Source: Pseudovibrio sp. Tun.PSC04-5.I4 (GTDB lineage Bacteria > Pseudomonadota > Alphaproteobacteria > Rhizobiales > Stappiaceae). From it: a DNA stretch of 64,000 nucleotides. The notes under the pieces are model-generated. The model had not been told where the DNA came from. It did not search any database and was given only the letters and a program-made list of their open reading frames with translations. The DNA lies in NCBI RefSeq assembly GCF_900104145.1, contig NZ_FNLB01000006.1, forward strand, positions 3,908,501-3,972,500, written 5' to 3'. Below, piece by piece: positions 29,171-37,055 of the stretch. Positions within the stretch are counted from its first letter, which is position 1. Every line of letters starts with the position of its first letter. Made by a program: the position numbers and the translations under genes.

Positions 29171-29375
29171 CGATTGGTACTCACGGCGTATTCTAAGAGT
29201 GCCAACTGATTGGCGGTATTCGGTCTGCTGCTCTGAATGCTTTTTATGTCTCTAAACCACCGCAAACACAATTGATGAACGGCCACGCCCTGCGGATGGA
29301 AAATCTGATCATGGCTATGATCTTATCGTTTGCTGGTTGAAGGATCTTTGGGCTGCAAGAGGGGGTTGGGTACAC

Positions 29376-29864
29376 ATGAGTAATTCCAGAACTGGCTACG
29401 GACGTAAGGTCTGGATCTGCCGCCAAACTAGAGAGCTCATCAAAGCATTTGGTGGGCAGGAATGTACCGCTGCCTATTTGGATCTCGGTTTGACTACCGT
29501 CAAAAAATGGCCGGATGTGAATGAAGCAGGCAACATCACCTTGATGAGTTTGGTAAAGCTTGAGGAAGAGCTGGTCTCCATAGGGAGCGATCCGGTGTTC
29601 ACATTGGAACATCTGCGAGCCCTTGGCTACGTCGCCACCAAACTGGATGCGCCAACCAGCAAGGTCCCTGCAGCATGTGCCTTAGATATGGTGAGGGCGG
29701 CATGCGATGCGATAAAAGCCGCCACGGAAGCTGCCGCCGATTGGGAAATCACCCCAGCCGAACACAACCGCATAGTCGGCATGTTCGAAGTCGCTCAACG
29801 CGAATACGCCAAGTACCTCTCAGCCTATAAAGCGTCCATCTCGGACGGGGCAGGTGAGGGCTAG
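29376..29864 (+). CDS. Hypothetical phage protein, possible CII-type regulator
   Basis: A 162-residue protein. Residues 15-60 (RQTRELIKAFGGQECTAAYL then GLTTVKKWPDVNEAGNITLMSL) look like a lambda-CII/Cro-type DNA-binding segment: helix-turn-helix followed by a KxWP motif. The C-terminus is helical. The ATG at 29376 is preferred, with a GGGGG tract upstream. The function is inferred from position after the Cro-like gene. Confidence 0.6.
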   Translation: MSNSRTGYGRKVWICRQTRELIKAFGGQECTAAYLDLGLTTVKKWPDVNEAGNITLMSLVKLEEELVSIGSDPVFTLEHLRALGYVATKLDAPTSKVPAACALDMVRAACDAIKAATEAAADWEITPAEHNRIVGMFEVAQREYAKYLSAYKASISDGAGEG

Positions 29865-29962
29865 GGGATGTCAAGTGAACACCGATCCGTTGCAAAGTTC
29901 TTCCTTCTGGCATCTCGTTGGCGGCTGCTAGCTATGCCGAGCGCTGGCGCTTCCGGTACAGA

Positions 29963-30427
29963 TTATTCCGCCACCTTTATGGTCATGCTGATCTCCGGTT
30001 TTTCGAATTTTGAACCGGCGAGTTTGGGCAGGTGTTTTAGATATTCTAGTAAACTAGAACCGATGTTAACTCTAAGTGAAAGCAGGGTGACATGGGCTAT
30101 GAAGGACATGTCGCAAACTTCCTTTATGCAGCGGTATGTCTCTTCTTCATCTTTAGTTTTGATGAGAAAATTCGGGAGATTTTTTCTATTATTTGTAGAT
30201 ATCATAAAGTTCGCCATCTCGTTGTCGCTGAGGCGAACTAGTTGGTTGAATGCTGTAACCGCATCGTTTGCTTTCTTAGTGACGACCTCAATTGCATCGA
30301 TCTCCTCACTAAGGCTAACTATCTTAGGAATGAGATGTTTTGTGCTCTCATCTGCTTCTGCAAATAAGTCTATAAGCTCTTTTGCTTTTTGTGCAGTTGG
30401 TCTTTCCTCGGTTTCCATCTCACTCAT
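29963..30427 (-). CDS. Hypothetical coiled-coil protein encoded against the rightward arm
   Basis: A 154-residue protein beginning MSEMETEERPTAQKAKELID, helical throughout, with a probable coiled coil around residues 30-75. AGGAAAGGAAC precedes the ATG at 30427. It is the only gene on this strand inside the rightward arm, and its base composition is more AT-rich than its neighbours. It may be a lysogenic-conversion gene (moron), but no function is recognised. A longer open frame extending to 31546 runs across the methyltransferase gene and is not used. Confidence 0.6.
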   Translation of the reverse strand: MSEMETEERPTAQKAKELIDLFAEADESTKHLIPKIVSLSEEIDAIEVVTKKANDAVTAFNQLVRLSDNEMANFMISTNNRKNLPNFLIKTKDEEETYRCIKEVCDMSFIAHVTLLSLRVNIGSSLLEYLKHLPKLAGSKFEKPEISMTIKVAE

Positions 30428-30574
30428 GCTGGCTGTTCCTTTCCTGCCAGTGTGCGCAGAGAGCTTTGCTATGTTGGCGCATCCGGCAAGGCTCTCTGCA
30501 ACTTTTTGCGTTGCCAATTGCATCACGCAATCGGCTGAACGTCGATCTGCGGAATTGGTTGGGAGGGATGTTGC

Positions 30575-31651
30575 ATGACCTCTCCTGAAACCATCCGTAT
30601 TGGTGATTTGCCCTGTCAAATTCGGTTGGGTGATGTGCTTGAGCGTTTGCGCGAGGTGCCTGGTGACAGCGTTGAGTGCGTCGTGACCTCGCCACCTTAC
30701 TGGGGCTTGAGGGATTACGGCGTTGAAGGGCAGTTGGGACTTGAGCCAACGCTTAAAGAGCATATCGATAAGATGGTTGAGGTGTTCGAGGAAGTTCGAC
30801 GCGTACTGAAACCAGAAGGCACCTGCTGGATCAATTACGGCGACTGCTACGCCACCACTCCGGCAGGGCACAAAGCGAATGCTGATGGGCGGATCCGAAG
30901 CGGAAAAGATGACCGAACTTTCACGCAAAAACCTTTCTCGACAATTCAAGGCAGCTTGAAGCCGAAAGATCTCTGCATGGTGCCCAATCGACTGGCAATT
31001 GCGCTGCAAGATGCGGGCTGGTGGGTGCGCGGTGAGATCATCTGGGCAAAGCCTAATCCGATGCCTGAAAGCATTCGTGACAGGCCTGCAAGTGCTCATG
31101 AGAAAATCTGGCTCGTTACTAAATCGGCTCGCTATTTCTACGATGCCGAAGCGGTTCGACAGCCAGTATCTGGCGGAACTAAATCGAGAGGGATAAAGCG
31201 GCGCCCTCCGATAGAGGAAGCAGGCCAGGGCCATAAGAATTGGTGTTCTTATATGGGGGATGAAGTTGAGAAGAGGACGCATCGAAATCTTCGTAACTTT
31301 GAACCTGCTCCACTTGAAGTTTGGAATGTGGCAACGCGGCCATTTCCCGAGGCTCATTTTGCAACCTTCCCGCCAGAGTTGGCGCAGCGGTGTATTAAGG
31401 CGGGTTGCCCAAGAGGCGGCGTTGTCCTCGATCCGTTTGGCGGGGCTGGCACAACTGGCCTTGTCGCGCTGCGTCTTGGCAGACAGGCGATCCTGATTGA
31501 ACTCAATCCAGACTACGCAGCGATAGCGCAGGAGCGCATCGCGCAAGATTGGATGGGGCCTGATGAACTGAAATCACAACAAGCAGCGACTGATTTGGAT
31601 GCTGGTCCGCTGTTCTCCCGAACTGAGCCAACGGAGGTTTGTAATGCGTGA
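30575..31651 (+). CDS. Phage DNA methyltransferase, SPPY type (N4-cytosine or N6-adenine)
   Basis: A 358-residue amino-methyltransferase of the beta class. The catalytic motif TSPPYWGLRDYG is at residues 38-50 and the AdoMet-binding motif DPFGGAGTTGL comes near residue 290, in the order IV before I. SPPY often marks N4-cytosine specificity but also occurs in adenine enzymes. A GGAGGG ribosome-binding site precedes the ATG. There is no cognate endonuclease. Together with the C5 enzyme, the phage carried two orphan methylases, which fits protection from host restriction or control of its own genes. Confidence 0.93.
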   Translation: MTSPETIRIGDLPCQIRLGDVLERLREVPGDSVECVVTSPPYWGLRDYGVEGQLGLEPTLKEHIDKMVEVFEEVRRVLKPEGTCWINYGDCYATTPAGHKANADGRIRSGKDDRTFTQKPFSTIQGSLKPKDLCMVPNRLAIALQDAGWWVRGEIIWAKPNPMPESIRDRPASAHEKIWLVTKSARYFYDAEAVRQPVSGGTKSRGIKRRPPIEEAGQGHKNWCSYMGDEVEKRTHRNLRNFEPAPLEVWNVATRPFPEAHFATFPPELAQRCIKAGCPRGGVVLDPFGGAGTTGLVALRLGRQAILIELNPDYAAIAQERIAQDWMGPDELKSQQAATDLDAGPLFSRTEPTEVCNA

Positions 31652-31952
31652 AGTCCAGACTCTCACAGACTGGCGGCGTGAGTTTTCGCGATGTCATCTG
31701 CCTTCCAGCACTAATCTGGTGTTGCACGCAATCAGTCTGTTTGCGGCGGGCGTTGGCGAAGTTTGCTCGCCTTCGGTTCGTGATCTTGCTGAGCACACCA
31801 GCCTGAGCATGCCGATTGTGACCAAGCATCTTAGAAATGCCGAGCGTTGTGGGTGGTTGGGAATTCGCAAGTATGGGCCCTTGGGAGAGAAGCTGAAGCG
31901 GAACGAGTACATGCCCAAGCTTCCAGAGATGGAAGTGGAGGGCTGGACATGA
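31644..31952 (+). CDS. Helix-turn-helix phage protein
   Basis: A 102-residue protein with a winged-helix segment (SPSVRDLAEHTSLSMPIVTKHLRNAERCGWLGI) like that in replication-initiator or regulatory proteins. It resembles the N-terminal domain of the next gene, suggesting an ancient tandem duplication. The ATG at 31644 has GGAGG upstream and overlaps the methyltransferase stop by 8 bases. The stop overlaps the next start by 4 bases. Confidence 0.75.
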   Translation: MREVQTLTDWRREFSRCHLPSSTNLVLHAISLFAAGVGEVCSPSVRDLAEHTSLSMPIVTKHLRNAERCGWLGIRKYGPLGEKLKRNEYMPKLPEMEVEGWT

Positions 31953-33259
31953 GCGAAGACCGAAAGGCCTGGAGTTGGCGGCAAGCCTTCTGCAAGTCTG
32001 ATCTTCAGGGGCCGACAAGAGCCGTATTGCAAGCTATGAGCATGTTCATGAATGCGGTTGGCGAGAGTTGTTACCCTTCCATAGAGGACTTGGTGGAGTA
32101 CAGCGGCTACAGCAAGAATGCAGTTTTGAAGCATATCGACATAGCAAAAGAGGCTGGTTGGATTGAGGTCTCACAGCATGGCTTTCGAGGGCAAAGATGG
32201 AAGCGCCAAGAGTATGTCGCGCGGTGGCCAGAGCGTGATTTAGTCGCTCCCAGCACATCTGAGCGTATGGTCAAAAATGCTGAGTTTGAGAAAAAAGGCG
32301 GTGCACCTCCTGCACCAGCTCCCTCAAAAAAGGTGGTGCACGAGGTGGATGAAGGTGGTGCACGTGGTGGACCTAAGGCGGTGCACGAGGTGGACCAAGA
32401 TAAGAACAGTCCACTTAACAATCCAATCCAATACCAGTCCAGAGGAGAGAGTGCGCGCGTGAAGTTGAAAATGATAAAAATGACAATAGCGGCACTGTCA
32501 CTCACGAAACGTGGGTTCGAAGGCTGAAAAGGGCTCATGCGACGTGGCCAACATTTGTGAGCGACAGTTCAGATACGGCTGAGAAAGCTTGGTTTGGATT
32601 AAACGGTGGTGATCGGGAAAAGGCTGGGGAATTGGTTGGTGCCTATGTCAAACACGCCAAATCCGAGGGGCGCAAGAAGTTCTGCGCATTTGCGGTTTAT
32701 CTCTCAGAAAAGCGCTGGGAGAAGCTTCCAGAAGTGGGTGGGAGCAACGGCGGTTCTGTTGAGGTTGCCAAGGCTTACGGCAAGCTCTGGGGTGTTTATC
32801 GGTTTGCTGATCTGCTGCAACCAGCCTATGGGAAATTCTCCAAACCAACCCCGTTCATTGAGGGAATTCTGCGTGGCGGCGGCGAAGATGCGCGGCTGGA
32901 AAAGCTCCGGCGGTTGGCGCTGTATGGCTGGCCTCGGGTGGTGGATATGCACAATCAGGCCTCCCGCCGAGGTAGCGGCATTACCGTCAAAGGCAAACTT
33001 GGCACCACTTGCTGATGAGTTTGCAGCGGTGCGGGTTGGCAACGAGGTCTGGCAAGCCTGGAAGCGGCTTCACGAAGAACGCGGCTGGCCTTGGTTTGGA
33101 CCTGATCGCGATCTGCCTGATTGGGCGTACATGCCCAAGCCGCTTGCCGGGGAATTCCCATCAACGCTTGAGGCTGTGAGCGCGGCATTGGCGAGCTTTG
33201 AGGTCGCACATGCTCGGCTTACGGGTGAGAGAACGACGAAACAGGAGGCGGCTGAATGA
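31949..33259 (+). pseudogene. Lambda-O-like phage replication protein gene, broken by two frameshifts
   Basis: The three pieces together resemble one replication protein of about 430 residues. An N-terminal helix-turn-helix domain (31949 to about 32450) includes YPSIEDLVEYSGYSKNAVLKH. The middle part, in another frame (about 32458-32990), includes HETWVRRLKRAHATWP and KKFCAFAVYLSEKRWEKLP. The C-terminal part, back in the first frame (about 32995-33259), includes VWQAWKRLHEERGWPWFG. The first shift lies at a GCGCGCG tract near 32452, where an extra GC dinucleotide would explain it. The second lies near 32990-33000. As read, the frames give separate products of 192, 152 and about 90 residues. 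Frame continuity of conserved segments is the evidence. An alternative is two or three overlapping genes. Confidence 0.65.
32297..32394 (+). repeat. Iteron array inside the replication gene, candidate phage origin
   Basis: Four units of GG[C/T]GGTGCAC begin at 32297, 32332, 32354 and 32377. The last three continue as G[A/T]GGTGGA for 18 bases and are spaced 22-23 bases apart, about two helix turns. The array lies in the low-complexity linker just after the DNA-binding domain of the O-like gene, the position lambda-type phages use for their origin. Confidence 0.6.
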
Positions 33260-33858
33260 AGATGACTGCGCCCAATGCCGGGAATAAAGCTCTCGAGCAG
33301 GACTACATGCTGCTACGAGCCCTGATGACTAAATCATCGCTTGAATGGATTGTGGTGCAAACCAATCCAAACTGTGAGGATCGAGCACACGCAAGCATCA
33401 CTGCCACGGGTGCGATTGCCTACTTGCCGAAGATACCTGCGATACGAAAAGTGAAGCGATCCGGCAAAGTTATTGACGTCAGTGGCCCAATGTTTCCGCG
33501 CTATCTGTTTGTTGGTTTAGACTGTAATGAGAGGGGGAGCTGTGATCAGGTGCGGTCCTGCGACGGTGTGGAAAAGATATTGGCATGCTCCCAAGAGCAG
33601 GCTCCCCACCGTGTACCTCTCGCTGAGATGCTTCGTATTCTGGAAACCGCCTGTGAAGCTCAGGTCGGTAAAAAGCCCACGACCGGTCAGCTCTTTAGCG
33701 TGGGAAGTGATATCCTCCTTGTGGCTGGAGTTGGGGCTACACTCAAGGGTGTAGTGAGCAAGCTTAGAGCGGGAGGACAAACGCTGAAGGTAGAGCTGAA
33801 AGCGTTTGGCCGAACCACAACGGCAATTGTGCCAGCTGATAAAGTGGAACTTCGTTAA
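33256..33858 (+). CDS. NusG/RfaH-like phage protein, putative antiterminator
   Basis: A 200-residue protein. Residues 30-105 resemble a NusG N-terminal domain (LEWIVVQTNPNCEDRAHASI and GPMFPRYLFVGLD). Residues 145-198 resemble a KOW domain (FSVGSDILLVAGVGATLKGVV to ADKVELR). NusG paralogues bind RNA polymerase and alter pausing or termination. Here the gene lies at the end of the early arm, just before HNH and terminase remnants, where a late-gene antiterminator (the role of lambda Q) would sit. That role is inferred from family and position. The ATG overlaps the preceding stop by 3 bases (ATGA). Confidence 0.85.
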   Translation: MKMTAPNAGNKALEQDYMLLRALMTKSSLEWIVVQTNPNCEDRAHASITATGAIAYLPKIPAIRKVKRSGKVIDVSGPMFPRYLFVGLDCNERGSCDQVRSCDGVEKILACSQEQAPHRVPLAEMLRILETACEAQVGKKPTTGQLFSVGSDILLVAGVGATLKGVVSKLRAGGQTLKVELKAFGRTTTAIVPADKVELR

Positions 33859-33860
33859 TC

Positions 33861-34090
33861 GTCAGTATCGATCCGCTTTACCTGACGAAGGCATGGCGTG
33901 CGCTGGCCCACGATATGAAGCAGCTTTACAGCTATCGTGTGAGACCAGCGGTGCTGATTTCTCCAAGCGGCAAGACAAGCTGATATCTGACCGCATCATT
34001 GAGTGCCGTGATAGCGGGGCAGGGACTGGAACCGGCGAATATCCAGTGCGTGTGCATCGGATGTCATAACCGGAAAACAACCCAAACGCG
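33861..34090 (+). pseudogene. HNH endonuclease remnant with frameshifts
   Basis: Conserved pieces of a phage HNH endonuclease occur in order but in alternating frames: DPLYLTKAWRALAHDMKQLY in one, then CETSGADFSKRQDKLISDRI in a second, then LEPANIQCVCIGCHNRKTTQ back in the first. The last part keeps the CxxCHN zinc/HNH end, but the first HH position and the first CxxC are damaged. HNH genes beside terminase genes take part in packaging in many phages. No good start codon remains. Confidence 0.65.
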
Positions 34091-34133
34091 GGGTACCCGT
34101 AGCTGACACTCTGACCTGCTCAGTTACGGGGGG

Positions 34134-34547
34134 GTGGGTCAAAAGTCCGGGGGGCTCGAGCGTTTTACCGGACCCCAATTCACGGAGAGATTTTTTTTGT
34201 CCGCCTTTGAATTTGAGCTGTTAGGCGACCCAATACCTGAGGGTTTTGGAAGGCAAGGGCGACCACCTCACAGGTCGACTGACGAAAAACGTAGATTTAT
34301 CATTCAGTTACTGAAATTCGAAGAAACCTAAAGTGAAATTCCTTCAGCTTTGAGTATCACTGACCCGACGCTGCGCAAGAATTATTTTCGTCAGCTGAAA
34401 ATCAAGGATGACGCGCGGGCGCGGGTGGAAGCCAAGTGTCTAGGTAAGCTCAAGAGCCTGGTCGAGGCTGGGGCGATCAGATCGGACGGCTATGGCGGCG
34501 GGCGATTGCGCAGCGCGGGTCTAGTGTACCAGCAGTATCGCAAGTAG
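34134..34547 (+). pseudogene. Terminase-small-subunit-like gene interrupted by a stop
   Basis: One frame encodes LGDPIPEGFGRQGRPPHRST and then, after an in-frame TAA at 34329-34331, continues with ITDPTLRKNYFRQLKIKDDA. These two segments are normally contiguous in phage proteins placed between HNH and large terminase genes and thought to be small terminase subunits. The C-terminus (after about 34470) diverges and is probably frameshifted. The large terminase is absent, so packaging is not possible. Confidence 0.55.
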
Positions 34548-34649
34548 GTGCAGGCAAGAAGGCAGATCGCAAGCAGCAGGCTGGAGAATATGCGGGCAAG
34601 TTTGTCAGCCGTCTTCTTTGGGATTACTCAATTGGGGATGGACACATTT
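34548..34649. other. Lost right end of the prophage
   Basis: A short stretch with no gene between the terminase-like remnant and the IS3 remnant. No copy of the tRNA 3' end was found here. Confidence 0.4.
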
Positions 34650-34990
34650 TGAGGTTCTGTCGCAAAATTGCGATTTGATGCCAATACACGGTAATCCTCT
34701 GAAGTTGATCGCGTTTGAAAGTAGAGATAGTGTTGCCTCATATTGAGGATTAATTTTATGAAGAAATCTCGTTCAGCGACGCGCAGAATGCATGTGCCGG
34801 GCGGTATAACTGGGTCGTTTGGTTGGGGTGGAGCGATCACAATTGCTTTGAAATAATCGACCAAGTTCAGGCACAAACAAACAATTGGCTCTGGACTGAC
34901 AACAATGAGCGACCCAATATAGCCATCGGCGGTATTACACCCGCCGTTAAACTGAGACTGGCGCGATACTTTTTCCTGTCAAATTTATGA
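34650..34990 (+). mobile_element. Internally deleted IS3-family element
   Basis: A left-end-like sequence TGAGGTTCTGTCGC (34650-34663) is followed by ATGAAGAAATCTCGTTCAGC at 34758, the start of an IS3-type OrfA with a base missing. Shortly after, the frame becomes the C-terminus of OrfB: LWTDNNERPNIAIGGITPAV, ending at the TGA 34988-34990. Most of both ORFs is deleted. Confidence 0.7.
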
Positions 34991-35029
34991 AGACGAACAA
35001 GCTTTCCAATTACATCCAATGACCTACCC

Positions 35030-35218
35030 GTGCAACAACGTTATCTACATGCAGGACCTTGTCACAAGCCCCGCAACATAGCGCGTTTGTCACCCATTCT
35101 CTGGCGGCATATCAACTTCCTGGACAGGTACGAAATCGCCTTGCTTGAAAATGTCGCAGAGGGCAGACCGACACTCTCTCAGAGATCCCACTTCCGAATA
35201 GATGTTTTGAAAAGATAA
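35030..35218 (+). mobile_element. Possible Tn3-family transposase C-terminal remnant
   Basis: An open frame of 62 residues contains LSPILWRHINFLDRYEIAL, which resembles the conserved LSPxxxxHINxxGxY end of Tn3-family transposases. No terminal repeats were seen. The assignment rests on this one motif and is weak. Confidence 0.3.
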
Positions 35219-35262
35219 ATTAGTCCCTATGATGGGATACCGTTCCGTTTCGCTCTACGCCA

Positions 35263-35715
35263 CTAAAGGGAAGTATCGCGTCTGTAACGATGATAATCAT
35301 TCAGAAATTGCATAATAGTTGCCATTTCCGTCTTTGAGAAATGCCCGATGTAGTCATCCATTTTATCGCAGTACATTTTGTCTACCGCTTTGTGGGCCTT
35401 GTTGATGTCGTGGCCCTTGGTGGTGACATAAATATCGAAGAAGCGCATATCCTCCGAGTTTTTGTGAACATCGATTAAACCGCTTTGCTCCAACCGCTTC
35501 ATGGTGTGAGAAATAGCGCTTTTTGACTTGTAGAAAACCTCTGCAAGCTTGGTAACGGTAATTTTTGGGTGGTCACAAATGTATTCTAGAAGGTGGACTT
35601 CCTGAGACGTATATTTATCGTCTGTCTCATCGTAGGAGCGCGTCTTACGATCATAAACCAGTTCAATCGCCTGCATTTCTGCAAACATTCGCATGATGTC
35701 TTCATAATTATGCAT
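35263..35715 (-). CDS. MarR-family transcriptional regulator
   Basis: A 150-residue winged-helix regulator with SQEVHLLEYICDHPKITVTKL and KSKSAISHTMKRLEQSGLID (recognition helix), then the wing containing the DMRF segment. An N-terminal helix and two C-terminal helices would form the dimer interface. It lies 150 bases downstream of the C-S lyase / NhaC operon in the same orientation and has its own leader with a palindromic operator, so it may control both itself and the operon. Ligand unknown. Confidence 0.88.
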   Translation of the reverse strand: MHNYEDIMRMFAEMQAIELVYDRKTRSYDETDDKYTSQEVHLLEYICDHPKITVTKLAEVFYKSKSAISHTMKRLEQSGLIDVHKNSEDMRFFDIYVTTKGHDINKAHKAVDKMYCDKMDDYIGHFSKTEMATIMQFLNDYHRYRRDTSL

Positions 35716-35746
35716 CGTAAAATTCTCGAACTGTTTCGGTTTGATG

Positions 35747-35764
35747 ACCTATGTACTAATAGGT
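35747..35764. promoter_or_regulatory. Palindrome upstream of marR-type gene, probable operator
   Basis: ACCTAT-GTACTA-ATAGGT is a perfect inverted repeat with 6-base arms. It lies 32-49 bases before the start of the regulator gene, a usual position for MarR autoregulation. Confidence 0.5.
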
Positions 35765-35805
35765 TTGCAATATTTTCTAAATTGGCACGTTCCCCTATAA
35801 GCAAC

Positions 35806-35838
35806 GAAAAAACCCGCGGCAACCATTAGGTTTGCCGC
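35806..35838 (-). terminator. Terminator of the nhaC / C-S lyase operon
   Basis: A GCGGCAACC / GGTTTGCCGC hairpin (35816-35838, one bulge) is followed on the minus strand by GGGTTTTTTCG. It lies just past the lyase stop at 35865. Confidence 0.75.
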
Positions 35839-35864
35839 AGGCCAGTTTCGTTTGGTTTTCAGCG

Positions 35865-37055
35865 TTATCCAAGTGTGGAAACTGCTTTTTGGATAGATGC
35901 CATGCATCTGACAACAAAGGAGTTTGGACAGGCGAGGTTAAACCTCTGGAACCCGGTGCCTTCTGCGCCAAAAATAAACCCATCATCCAATGTCAGGTTT
36001 GCTTCCTTGATCATCAGAAGGCGAAGCGCGTCCTCGGTTAATCCGTATCCACGGAAATCCAACCAGGCCAGATAAGTGCCTTCACGCTCAACCATCTTCA
36101 CTTTAGGCAGGTGCTCTTTTACGAACGCCTCCATGTAATTGAAGTTGTTGTCGATGTAAGCGTTGACCTCATCCAGCCACTCTTCTCCATCATTGTACGC
36201 TGCTTGCGTTGCTGCCATGGCAAAGGAATTTGGACCTTCAATGCCAAGCTGCATGTGAGTGAATTGCTTCCACTCCGTGCGCAGTGCTTCATCATGAATT
36301 ATGATGTTGGAGATTTGTAAGCCTGCAAGGTTGAAGGACTTACTTGGCGCTGTACAGGTGATGATCTTATCTTTGTAAGACGGGTCAATCATCTCCAGAG
36401 GAGTGTGAACAATGCCCTTCTTCACCAGATCAAAGTGGATTTCATCAGAAATGATCCAGACATCGTTCTCTTTACAAAGAGCGATAACGCGGCTCAATTC
36501 TTCTTTGGTCCAAACCCGGCCCGTTGGGTTCTGTGGGCTGCAGAACATCAGGATCTTGTTGTTCGGGTCTTTGAGTTGCTGCTCCAGATCGACAAAGTCC
36601 ATCTCGTAACTGCCATCAACATAAAGCAGACTGTTGTTGACCAGTTTACGCTTGTTCTCCTCGATAATACGGGTGAACGGGTAGTAAACCGGCCGTTGGA
36701 TGATCACTCCTTCCCCTTCATTACAAAGAATGTTCACAAGGAAGTTGAGTGCTGGGATAATACCGGGAGAGTAGGCAAGCTTTTCTTGCTCAACATCCCA
36801 GTCAAAACGTCTTTTGAACCATCCAACGACACTCTCGCTATAGGCTTCGCTCGTTGCGTAATTGTAGCCGAAAATCTCCTTGTCAGCCCGATCCTTGATC
36901 GCCGTCACGATTGCCGGTGCGCAGGCAAAATCCATATCCGCAACCCACATGGAAAGTGTGTCTGGTTTTGCATCTGGAAAATTGCGCTCAATGTATTCCC
37001 ATTTGATGGAGTCGGTGCCAGTACGGTCAACTATTCTATCGAGGTCATATGTCAT
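35865..37055 (-). CDS. patB: MalY/PatB-type pyridoxal-phosphate C-S lyase
   Basis: A 396-residue fold-type I aminotransferase-like enzyme. The PLP lysine is in CTAPSKSFNLAGLQISN. FCSPQNPTGRVWTKEEL and WIISDEIHFDLV are the PLP-contact motifs, and NPRVS-type endings are absent, as in MalY/PatB. Family members cleave carbon-sulphur bonds in cystathionine, cysteine conjugates or related thioethers. The physiological substrate is not evident. The ATG overlaps the stop of the upstream nhaC-type gene (ATGA), so the two are translationally coupled. The pair suggests uptake then beta-elimination of a sulphur amino acid or thioether. Confidence 0.88.
   Translation of the reverse strand: MTYDLDRIVDRTGTDSIKWEYIERNFPDAKPDTLSMWVADMDFACAPAIVTAIKDRADKEIFGYNYATSEAYSESVVGWFKRRFDWDVEQEKLAYSPGIIPALNFLVNILCNEGEGVIIQRPVYYPFTRIIEENKRKLVNNSLLYVDGSYEMDFVDLEQQLKDPNNKILMFCSPQNPTGRVWTKEELSRVIALCKENDVWIISDEIHFDLVKKGIVHTPLEMIDPSYKDKIITCTAPSKSFNLAGLQISNIIIHDEALRTEWKQFTHMQLGIEGPNSFAMAATQAAYNDGEEWLDEVNAYIDNNFNYMEAFVKEHLPKVKMVEREGTYLAWLDFRGYGLTEDALRLLMIKEANLTLDDGFIFGAEGTGFQRFNLACPNSFVVRCMASIQKAVSTLG

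Larger units (their letters stand above)
22353..34550. mobile_element. Degraded prophage integrated next to the tRNA
   Basis: It contains a tRNA-proximal integrase, a leftward accessory operon, a repressor/Cro-like switch with shared operators, two DNA methyltransferases, a replication gene, a NusG-like protein, and remnants of HNH and terminase-small-subunit genes. Head, tail and lysis genes are absent, and at least three genes are broken. The left edge is the tRNA 3' end. The right edge lies between the terminase remnant (ends 34547) and an IS3 remnant (from 34650). No duplicate of the tRNA 3' end was found there, so the exact attR appears lost. Confidence 0.85.

Noticed and set aside
29963..31546. 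A 527-codon minus-strand frame across the SPPY methyltransferase gene
   Set aside because: Only its last 154 codons have a ribosome-binding site and protein-like composition. The rest is the shadow of a well-supported methyltransferase on the other strand.
32606..33259. A 217-codon plus-strand frame in the replication region
   Set aside because: Its first 130 codons are out of frame with the conserved protein. Only the C-terminal 85 codons belong to the broken replication gene.
34087..34160. Search for a prophage attR matching the tRNA 3' end
   Set aside because: GC-rich text with AGTCCGGGG occurs here, but it does not match the tRNA 3' sequence over a useful length.
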